Positions 9,053-16,499 of a stretch of DNA of 18,447 nucleotides are shown here, one piece after another. A program made the translations under genes and the position numbers. Under the pieces are notes generated by a model. The model had not been told where the DNA came from, searched no databases, and worked only from the letters and a program-made list of their open reading frames with translations. Position 1 is the first letter of the stretch, and each line of letters opens with the position of its first letter. Source of the DNA: Perkinsus olseni (Eukaryota; Perkinsozoa; Perkinsida; Perkinsidae); NCBI GenBank assembly GCA_013115135.1, contig JABANP010000765.1, forward strand, positions 1 to 18,447, in the 5' to 3' direction.

Positions 9053-9649
9053 ACCGTACTATCGGAAAGTTTTTTGGTGGGAGAGGGAATTAGATGGGAA
9101 ATTACGCCAGCGATATTTTCTCGGTATTAGCATGCAGAAGTATTGCCTTCGCTGACCCTTCTTGTAGGACATCGTCCCCGCTTCCTCCGCTGAAGACCGT
9201 CGCTAGTCAATTAACCCACTTGTTACGAACTAGACACGAAGGTGTATTTAAAGAGCAGCACGCTCGCAGCACTCCACTCTGTTCTGTGTTTAAAGTTCGG
9301 GAGAGTAGGGAGAAGCGCAAAACGGGGAACTACTGATGCGCAAGTGACGTGCTGGCTCCGGGATCGGGTTCCCGGCTCTTTATGCCGAACCACCGCCACC
9401 GATAAATGGAGTTTAATAGTCAACTGCAACTCGATAAGAACTGTCGTTAACCACATCGGGGGTATGGGGAATAGACGGCCTTCGAACTTCTGCAAACCCG
9501 ATGAAGAAACTCTGGTATATGTCGACTCTACATGCTGTAGAACGAATAGGAAGACGGCGACACAGGATTGAAACCGACTTTCGAGACTCGGGAGGTCACC
9601 TAGGGGTCGCCGTTTTCGGAGCGGGCATTGAGATGAAAGCGTAGAAGGA
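9053..9649. other. Gap with no supportable gene
   Basis: Long overlapping open frames exist on both strands (plus 9242-9571, minus 9816-9223), but none has recognisable motifs. The minus frame runs straight through the dispersed repeat at 9650-9716. A short hairpin CCGGGA/TCCCGG surrounds the region near 9358-9376. I see no further structure. Confidence 0.4.
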
Positions 9650-9790
9650 CCAGAAATGGTCACATAATGCCAATAAAGGGCAAAGAAATTAGCGCTGACT
9701 GGAGAAAAATTGGCGCTCGCCCGGAGTATATTCCCATTGAATGGGCATTTGAACTGCTCGCGCGGGTTCGATCCCAACACCCGGCATTTT
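9650..9790 (-). repeat. Dispersed repeat, right copy (inverted relative to 832-1000)
   Basis: Bases 9650-9716 are the reverse complement of 921-987 with one mismatch. On the minus strand the same open peptide SANFSPVSANFFALYWHYV is preserved. Only two 21-bp units are present, against about four in the left copy. The outer part (9717-9790) holds a T-arm-like GGGTTCGATCCC and shares only short stretches, such as CGAGCAG, with the left copy. Confidence 0.75.
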
Positions 9791-9857
9791 TCCGTATTTA
9801 ATTGAAGAAGTGCCAATCAGGCAATCCCTTTTCTACCAAGACTCTTCTTCTCATTGA

Positions 9858-10443
9858 ATGGCTGCTAATCACCGTAACAGCGACAGAGACCTCGAAGTCG
9901 TCAGGCATAAACTCAACCAGGCTCTAATAGAGAGCGGCGAGAGGGATCGGTTAAAGCAGTAATAGTAGCATAAGAGGGGAAGATGTATTAATTCGTTGGG
10001 AAAAGTGTGGTACTAATTTGTTTTGGATAGTGTGGTACTAATTTGCTTCGGAAAGTGTAGTGTATCTACTTGAGCCTGCGATAAGAATTTCCGAGAATTT
10101 TCTCGCCAAATCACAGTGATATCCTCTACGAGGAACATCTAGCGTACTCGGGGTACTCTGCGAAATGCCAGGGTCAACCTTAGATACGTGATGGACCAGC
10201 TGATGCGATCAGGCTGGCGAGATGAGCTCAAAGAATACTGTGTTGGTATGATGCTCCTATCGTGTCCATCCATCTTAAGTAAGAAATTGATCAGATTTTA
10301 TAAAGTCCCGAGGCGTCGAGGCCGTATCAGTCGATGATATTGTTTCCCATGTGGCTCCCAGAGGAAGACAGTTGGTGCCGGGCCATGTCAAGAATGAGGT
10401 ACTTTCGGACCATCAGCGTTGTATCAGAAGTAGTTTCGAGTAA
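9858..10443 (+). CDS. ENY2: ENY2/Sus1 homologue, three exons
   Basis: Exons 9858-9958, 10184-10245 and 10313-10443 give a 97-residue protein, close to the usual 95-101. Introns are 225 nt (GTAATA to CCTTAG, phase 2) and 67 nt (GTATGA to CCCGAG, phase 1). Matches to the family are HKLNQALIESGERDRLK, then YVMDQLMRSGWRDELKEYC, then VSVDDIVSHVAPRGRQLVPG, equivalent to the animal ALI/LIETGERERLK, LIECGWKDQLK and VTVDDLVAEITPKGRALVP segments with the same spacing across the first junction. ENY2 is a small helical adaptor of the SAGA deubiquitinase module and the TREX-2 mRNA export complex. The loop between C53 and VSVDD is about six residues shorter than in animals, so the second intron boundary is the weakest. 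Its C-terminus (VKNEVLSDHQRCIRSSFE) is divergent. Confidence 0.9.
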
Positions 10444-11066
10444 TTTCGGGGTTTCCTGACTTTATTTGTTCTCTAATTGATGTTAAAAAAGGTCGATTTT
10501 CGGACTTTGATGAATTTTTTGCCGAAAATTTCTCGGGAACCCTCCATGGCAAAATAAAAAAACGAGTTTCTGCGCCCGCAGCCCAATCGAGACCAGGACG
10601 ATCCGTGCTGTGTCGTCGTTATGTCGTATAATGATAGCGAGTAGGTTCTCGAACGCATCAAGGACTTCGCGGGTAAACAGGATAAGACCGAGATATAGCA
10701 TGATCTACTGTCGGTATCTTAGCTTGAGTTATGAGTGGCACAATGCGGCGTGGGGGGTATCTTAGTTATATACAGTGTGGCCATGTTGATTGAGGTCGGC
10801 TTGGCTGTGCTCAGTTGAGGATTTGTGTATTATACGGTCCTTCGCCGGGCTCGCTCGAGGATCTCGTTTCGGTCCCTATGCGCGGAAGTGGGAGTGCGGG
10901 TATCTTCTATATACTACTTGACGGTTCTGTGACGGTAGCTTGACTGTGCCCCGTAGATGATATATGTCTCTAACACGCTCCTTCGCCAGGCTCGGTCGAG
11001 GAACTCGAGGTCGACTGAGGAGTATCATGATGAGACAGTTGGTTGCCCTTTCATTCGTTGGTAGTG
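10444..11066 (+). promoter_or_regulatory. ENY2-SF3A2 intergenic region with a duplicated module
   Basis: Two degenerate copies of a module about 110 bp long lie at 10757-10866 and 10899-11010, about 140 bp apart. Each begins GGGTATCTT followed by TATATAC, continues with CTTG(G/A)CTGTGC and ends CCTTCGCC(G/A)GGCTCG then TCGAGGA and CTCG. A further GTATCTT is at 10714. The second copy ends about 56 bp upstream of the SF3A2 ATG, which suits a promoter or transcription-start array (inference). The first 250 bp of the gap hold an AT-rich stretch around 10490-10560 and an unsupported minus-strand open frame (10701-10483). Confidence 0.5.
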
Positions 11067-13651
11067 ATGACAGACCGTCAGAATCGCCCCGGTCAAAAGA
11101 CCAGATCCGGAGCTCCCATGACTGCACAGGAGGCGGCTATGGACAGGAGAGAGAGGCTCAGAAGGCTCGCGATGGAGACGGTACTAATCACTCTGAGAGG
11201 AGGGAGAGAGAACTCGTTGATGTCAATCCTGTCGAGCTGGTTTCGTAGTATTTTAACATGCTCAATTGCCACGGAAAGGCATGAACTCGTTTATGAACTC
11301 TTAACGTCTTTGATTAATCATAGCGAGAGCAGGGAGAGGCTGATGCCCGTGTGGTTGCGCTCAGTTAACACTATTTCATCACCGCCGATTGCAACGAAAA
11401 AATGGTCACTTATATCTCATTCACGCCGTGCGTTTCGAGTATTGAACGGGGCTCATCCCCTGCGCACCGTCTCCTCCACTTTGGGCCTTCGTCATTCTTA
11501 GAATATCAATTCCATAGTTGCAGTTGTAGTATCTTATTCATTCTGGTATTCTCAGGTTGACCTGTCAAAAGATCCGTATCTTCTGCGTAATCATCTGGGT
11601 ACTTACGAGTGTAAGTTGTGTCTAACTCTGCATACGAATGAAGGCAGCTACCTGGCACATACTCAGGGAAAGAAGCATCAGGTGGGCGTCGGGGCTGGGG
11701 ATTTCACCAAAATATTTTTCCTTGCGAAAAAACAGAAAAAATACCTAGAAATTTTCAGCCACGATGATAAACTCTTCCCGGATAATGATGAATTTTTTTC
11801 GATTTGTGGTCAATTTTCTTGCCGGAATTTTCTAGGAAAATCGTGTTCCGTTTCCACGTAGCTGCCGGTTGGAGCTGTCAGTGTGCAGAGTTACAGCCTT
11901 TAGCGAATGAAGTACAACATGCAGGAGATTGAGGGTGTTATGCCACATGGCAGCGACAGCAGCTGGAGGCAACACAGAGTTGTCAACACTCGGATGCTGG
12001 CTCAGTGCTTCGATTGTTCGACTGCCGTTCCCGTGTTGTGGCGTAGTGAGTTTCTCAGAAAACTCAGGAAATTGTATCCATTTTGAGCTTGTCTTGAGAA
12101 CTGACGAATTCGGATGTAGGGGTCAATGCAACTCGTAGTGGACTGAAGGATCGGAAACTGAGTGATTCACCAGACCTGGATTCTCTCTTCTGATGATACC
12201 CGAGAGCGCGCAATGACAGGTGAATCTGGCGAGGAGAGCGGCCAAGGAGGCGATGGTTGGCACGCCCGCCCCGATTCCGGGAGAGGGTGATGGCCCCTAT
12301 GGTGCGCAAGGCCTTCACAAGAGTATGTAGTATCTTATGTCGAAGGCGGCATCAGACGAAATTTTGGATATTTCGTCAATTTCAGAGTCGGTTGCGCCCA
12401 GGATTGGTCGACCGGGGTATCGCGTGACGAAGCAGAGACCCGATGACGTATCAGAAGAGTTTGTTGTTCGAGGTGGACTATCCCGAGATCGACACCAAAG
12501 TCACAACCACGCCATTGTAAGATTTGGGCGAGGTGTTCTACGGCTTGGTGGAGCCCGCGGTAAACGAGTATTGAGCTATGGAATCTCACAAGCGGGACTC
12601 GTCGCTTGATTCCCGAGGCAAGGGTTTCGACAGAAATGTTACGCAAACGTGTGGAAAAGACGGGAAGAAATAGGGCTAGGATCGAGACAAACTTGACGGG
12701 AGTACAGTGCTCTAAATAATCTTGGAATATTTCCAAAAAGAGCGATATCTCCGTAACAATCACGAATCAGAAGCTGTTTCTTCGATATGTTGTGTATAAT
12801 GGCAATGCATAAAGATTGAAAGTTTGGTCAAAACCGTTTCATGAGTAGATTCTGAGAAATGGGCACAAATGCGTGGGTTTATTTCACGCACGATTATGTT
12901 GAGCACAAATGTTGTGAACTTATCGATTCCTACAAGCATCTTCCAGAGTCTTTAAGTTGCAACATGATGGACTGCTTCTCTGAGATTACTTACGGCAGTC
13001 GTTGGGGAGGGTCGACCATCATGTGGAGATTCCTCGATCTCTTCTCAGGTATCGTATTATGTCATGCTACGAGCAAAGGGTCGAGGAGCCTGACAGAGAC
13101 TATCAGTAATAATAGGGTATCTTAGGTCAAAGCTTGCACTTTACGGTGGGGCTAGCGCGAGATAGTCGGGGATTATCTTCACTCTTGCGTGATATATTGT
13201 GAAGATAGGGCATGCTGAATGTTGTGGGTATCTTAGGTCGAAGCTTGCATTGAATAATTGCATTCTAATTCACCTTCATGTGATCAGGTATCTTCTGATA
13301 GCTGCCGAGCCTTATGAGACCATCTCCTTCAAGATTCCCAATCTTGATATTGACAGAAGTCCGGAGAAGCTCTACCAGCATTGGGATCCCGTGAGAAAAA
13401 ATTACATGTTACAGGTAACGGCGGAGCGAAGCAATTTGGGTGTGGTTGGAGAAGGCGGCTACACATCCTCGTTCACGGTATTACTGAATTCTGAGCACAG
13501 TATGGTTGTTCGGTCGAATTTCGTGGCGCGCGGTAATATTTATCGTTCGTTGTGCGTTGCTCAGTTGTGCTTCAACGAGAGGGGGGAGAAGCAGCTGCCT
13601 GCCTTGGCCGGTAAATCGGGCCACTTCGATCCGATTGGAGTGAGGGGGTAA
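11067..13651 (+). CDS. SF3A2: Splicing factor 3A subunit 2 (SAP62/Prp11), seven exons, apparent +1 frameshift
   Basis: Exons: 11067-11180, 11556-11681, 12220-12322, 12386-12516, 13049-13105, 13288-13414, 13565-13651; about 247 aa. Family matches in order are the start MTDRQNRPGQKTRSG, DRRERLRRLAMET, the matrin-type zinc finger CX2CX12HX5H (C57, C60, H73, H79 in YECKLCLTLHTNEGSYLAH), NLARRAAKEA, IGRPGYRVTKQR, KSLLFEVDYPEID, MSCYEQRVEEPDRDYQ and YLLIAAEPYETISFKIP. SF3A2 is part of the U2 snRNP SF3a complex and acts in branch-site recognition. All junction phases fit except inside exon 4, where the frame must shift +1 near 12436-12454 to link VTKQR with KSLLFEVDY. The protein stops soon after LQLCFNERGEK and lacks the long Pro-rich tail of animals, as in fungi. 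It follows ENY2 on the same strand. Confidence 0.93.
12517..13048 (+). other. Intron 4 of SF3A2 (532 nt)
   Basis: Donor GTAAGA after the codons for VTTTP, acceptor CTCTTCTCAG before YRIMSCYEQ, both phase 2. It contains an open frame from an ATG at 12859 to the acceptor, beginning MGTNAWVYFTHDYVEHKCCE, with no SF3A2 similarity. I treat that as incidental. The skipped sequence is not needed: exon 5 supplies the conserved HRFMSAYEQ-equivalent directly. Confidence 0.75.
13106..13287 (+). other. Intron 5 of SF3A2 with a direct repeat
   Basis: The 182-nt intron runs from GTAATA to GTGATCAG in phase 2, splitting the Gln of RDYQ-YLLIAAEP. It contains two copies, 110 bp apart (13116 and 13226), of GGGTATCTTAGGTCRAAGCT followed by TGCA. 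The same GGGTATCTT core occurs in the modules upstream of the gene. Confidence 0.75.
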
Positions 13652-13966
13652 GGAAGATTACGATGATTAGAAGCTTTATACGTTGGACGGAAAAGTTGTG
13701 TTCACCGGGGGTCGAACCTGGGTCTTCCGGGTGTTAATACGGGATTCAGTCTCTTCTTTCGTGTTGAACTAGTTATCCCATTTTTGGACTGACTTAAATT
13801 CGCTGAGGGTTAGGGGCCCCGGCAAATCCTTCCTCACAAACAGGGGTAAAGGCGTGGAAGACGAACGAGTTTATCTGATTCCAGTGGGACCGTCATTGCT
13901 TCTGGCTGACTTCCCGGTCTTGGCGAGGACCACTGCCCGAATCCGCAGTCCCGAGTCAGTTTTGTT
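13652..13966. other. Gap after SF3A2 with a tRNA-like fragment
   Basis: No gene is supportable. On the minus strand, about 13700-13775, an A-box-like TAGTTCAACACG and a B-box-like GGTTCGACCCC are about 50 nt apart, but acceptor arms do not pair, so this is at most a decayed tRNA-derived sequence. Confidence 0.3.
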
Positions 13967-14712
13967 ATGGCCAACCCTCAGCGAGCTGACCTGCTGCAGT
14001 GTGTCCAGAAGGCAGCCCATGACAGCTATCGTTGGCGTGTCGATGATGACTGCAGGAGCAGCGGGGAGGACCTCAGGATTTGGAAGTTCGATGATGATAT
14101 GGGCGACTGTGAGTTGGGGGATGGATGGTACGGTCGTATAGCTTGGCATATTTTCACGTTGAATTTGAAGTGGCCGAGTTTTTACAGTGAGGAGGCTGCC
14201 GCTGGGTATCGAGGCTTCTGTGGTGAACCGACTTTTGAAATCGTGTGGGACTTGTTACAGAGTTTAGCATGGAAAACTTACTCGACTTTTTTACCTTCGG
14301 TTTCAAAGTGAAATCGATTACGTGATCGATTCTGAGCTTTCAGTTTTAGTTGACTAACGGGTGTGAAAGTTTCTCATCTGAAAGCTATTATTCGCGGAAG
14401 CAGGAGTTTTTTCAAGCTTGTCTAAGATACTTTTCGTATACTCCGCAGATGGAATCTTTAGACGCACAGCGAAGGTTTTTCTGCGAATTTCGTGGCGCGC
14501 GAAGTTACATGTCGGTGTGAGCAGGTACGAAGTTGCCTTTGAAATTACTGGGACCTTCGGACAGGTTGGACTTACCGTCCGAATGCGGCTCGGAAGCGAC
14601 CACTGTCCTCGCTCTTGTGGGGGAGGGGATGGTCTCCTCGGAGGTGCTGTTTTACGAAGCCTCCCCGTTGACAGACTTACCACCTAAGCTGCCTTTGAAA
14701 GACGTTTCTTGA
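13967..14712 (+). CDS. Candidate two-exon gene, unknown function
   Basis: Exon 1 (13967-14108) starts at an ATG, encodes MANPQRADLLQCVQKAAHDS through RIWKFDDDMGD and ends at the donor GTGAGT, phase 1. Exon 2 (14525-14712) follows GTGAGCAG, in matching phase, and reads KLPLKLLGPSDRLDLPSECG, then VLALVGEGMVSSEVLFYEAS and PPKLPLKDVS before a TGA. The predicted product is 109 aa. Amino acid composition in both pieces looks like real protein, which the competing frames lack. I do not recognise the family. An alternative extra exon around 14449-14518 (MESLDAQRRFFCEFRGAR) lies in the same frame and could be used instead. Confidence 0.4.
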
Positions 14713-14715
14713 GCT

Positions 14716-15213
14716 ATGGGGCTGTTGAATTTTATGCTACTTTACCGACCACAACCGCTCGACACCATCGTGGCTGCAGGGGTGATATCGTGACTTCTGA
14801 CCCTGAGAACGGCAGGGGGAAGAGTATGCGTAGCGATTGTACGACTATCATTCATCCCCGGCTCGGTGGTCGGTGTTCTTTCAAGGCGATGATCTTCTGG
14901 GCCGCTCCAGCGCCGCTGCTTCTCCTACAATACTCCTCTCGGTGGATTCTCTGTATACCAATGGCCTTCGCGATCACCTGTGATTGGCTATCTAGAGAAT
15001 CCAGATGACCTCGCGGAGCTGATGCGGAATCCCCTCAGATTTTCGTCTCTGATGGCCAGCCTTCTCCGCTGGGTAGGGTCGGCACTATCGCGTCGTCTAG
15101 ATCAGAGCTTCCGGCTGGGTGGCTCCATGCAGCTGTCGAGATCTTGGAGTGCACAGCAACAGCAGCAGCAGGTTTGGGAGTTCAGAGGGATATCGTCTAA
15201 GTGCCGGATGTAG
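14716..15213 (+). CDS. Candidate exons with an STI1-like NP-x-LM segment and a short polyQ run
   Basis: A possible first exon (14716-14781) encodes MGLLNFMLLYRPQPLDTIVA. A second, from an acceptor GCTCCAG at 14911, reads NTPLGGFSVYQWPSRSPVIG, then ENPDDLAELMRNPLRFSSLM, and ends after six Gln at VWEFRGISSKCRM. Both pieces are phase 0 with a 129-nt GTGATA intron between. The NP-x-x-L-x-x-LM-x-NP pattern recalls STI1 motifs of co-chaperones, but this rests on a short segment. The first ATG is three bases after the previous candidate gene's stop and in its frame, so the two could belong to one gene whose splicing I have not solved. Confidence 0.3.
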
Positions 15214-15215
15214 GG

Positions 15216-15557
15216 GAGGGCGGCGAGGTGGTGAGGGGGATTGGTGGTAGCACTGGGGAAAAAACTCGTCTGAATATAGCGGGTCGCTTTATTCAGGCAG
15301 AGTTTTCATCCCCACACACGTTTCGCTTTCTGCTCTTTTGCGGGCCGTTAGTAAGGGCTTGAAGTGTCTGTGGTGGTTCCGTTCGAAGTCCCCAGACCGT
15401 TACCGCCCCGGAAGCGTAGCGATGACTCATCGCCGATGAGAACCATGTCTATGTCGTGACTCACGACACCTCACGTGACTTCACCTCACGACTCGTGAGG
15501 TGAAGGCAAGGCGCAATCGACGTTGGTTGCTAACAGCAACATGTTTGCTGATAATGA
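15216..15557. other. Intergenic stretch with two strong hairpins
   Basis: No gene is seen. CTGAATATAGCG to CGCTTTATTCAG (15270-15296) forms a 12-bp stem with one mismatch and a three-base loop. TCACCTCACGA-C-TCGTGAGGTGA (15481-15503) is a perfect 11-bp palindrome. Either could be a terminator-like or protein-binding element, or part of an unrecognised RNA. Confidence 0.5.
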
Positions 15558-15895
15558 ATGAGACGTGGTCTGTCGCCGATCGTACTGCTCTTGGATGGTG
15601 ATCATCAGTGTTGGCTCAGCGGCATATTAATGGCAGTCCGGGGCGTGGTCTGCGTCAGGTATCTTTCTATCAAAAAGTATCATTTTATTAAGCGGTGCAA
15701 GAAGAACATAGGTGTATCTAAGATACCACAGTTGCATAGGAAGGCTCGTTCCAAGGCTGTGAGTAGGGGAAGGTGTGGTATGAGTTTTTGGAGTCCTGTG
15801 ATTGGTAGGAGAAGAAGCGCCCTATCCAGAAGGAGCACCGAGCCACGCCGAAAATTATGGTGTTCCGTCGGGAACGATGACCTGTGGCCTCTAGC

Positions 15896-16036
15896 ATGAA
15901 AGTGTGTGCCGTTTCCGTTTCCTTGTCCGTCGGTCTCGCGTTGGCGGCAGGCCGCATAGGCTCTCTACTATCGATGACAGAACTGTATATGAGCCCATGT
16001 GAAGATGAGTTTATCGGCTGGGGTGATGTGGAATAG
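15896..16036 (+). CDS. Short ORF with a signal-peptide-like start (46 aa)
   Basis: The ORF begins MKVCAVSVSLSVGLALAAGR, a classic short basic start, hydrophobic core and small residues before a possible cleavage site. It continues SMTELYMSPCEDEFIGWGDV and ends at TAG. It may be a small secreted peptide or the first exon of a longer gene: a GTGATG donor lies near its end. About 210 bp downstream (16110) the bases encoding MTVYVVSVFLVFTVS resemble its first 15 codons, suggesting a local duplication. Confidence 0.3.
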   Translation: MKVCAVSVSLSVGLALAAGRIGSLLSMTELYMSPCEDEFIGWGDVE

Positions 16037-16109
16037 TCGGCACGACGGTGGTAACTTCTACGTCGGCCACTTGCTATCTTACTCGGCCATTGCTGTGGCC
16101 ACTACCATG

Positions 16110-16196
16110 ACAGTTTATGTCGTTTCCGTTTTCTTGGTCTTCACGGTTTCGCCTTGTGTGCATCGGGCGTATCCTGTGCGACCGAATCATAGGTGA
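16110..16196 (+). CDS. Second short ORF with a hydrophobic start
   Basis: A 28-residue frame from an internal ATG reads MTVYVVSVFLVFTVSPCVHR and ends at TGA. Its DNA resembles the start of the ORF at 15896 (both contain GTCGTTTCCGTT/GCCGTTTCCGTT). The same frame is open upstream to an ATG at 16005, so the true start is unclear. It may be a decayed copy. Confidence 0.2.
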   Translation, partial: TVYVVSVFLVFTVSPCVHRAYPVRPNHR

Positions 16197-16499
16197 ACTG
16201 AGTTCACTGATGTGATGCCTGGATGAGTTGGTCGAGTTTGCCAAGGACTTCGCGTCTGCAGTTCCGGCTGGCATTTGGAGGAGAAGATTGAAGATCGTAA
16301 TTAGCGTCACAGCCGGCGGCGTCCTCTGTGCTTTGAGAGGTGGTGGCTGTCCCATGTGTGCTTCAATCGATTTGGGCTGGCCGAATGATTCGTGCAATCA
16401 GCTTGAGGATATAGTCGGTTTTGAATCACCCTCAGCGGCCATCCTCCGTCTCGTGAGACCATCGCCGACTGGCAGTTTTGAATCTGTTTGTTGATAGTA
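16197..16499 (+). other. 5' flank of the nuclease gene
   Basis: An open frame (16228-16494) covers most of this flank but has no recognisable motif. I regard it as 5' untranslated or promoter sequence. I see no clear TATA box. Confidence 0.35.

Noticed and set aside
9750..9780. tRNA-like B box GGGTTCGATCCC
   Set aside because: The T-stem pairs poorly and no convincing A box or acceptor stem precedes it.
9223..9816. 197-aa minus-strand open frame
   Set aside because: It runs through the dispersed repeat and its flank, lacks any domain, and its amino acid composition changes abruptly.
10483..10701. Minus-strand open frame with some Sm-like flavour (LDAFENLLAIIIRHND)
   Set aside because: The Sm1/Sm2 motif order and key Gly/Asp residues are not present, and no supporting exon was found.
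12859..13048. Possible SF3A2 exon or nested gene (MGTNAWVYFTHDYVEH...)
   Set aside because: SF3A2 family sequence is complete without it, and the donor at 12516 joins in phase to 13049. No family match for the peptide.
13700..13775. tRNA gene on the minus strand
   Set aside because: A- and B-box-like sequences exist but the acceptor stem does not pair and the T-stem has a mismatch. At most a tRNA-derived relic.
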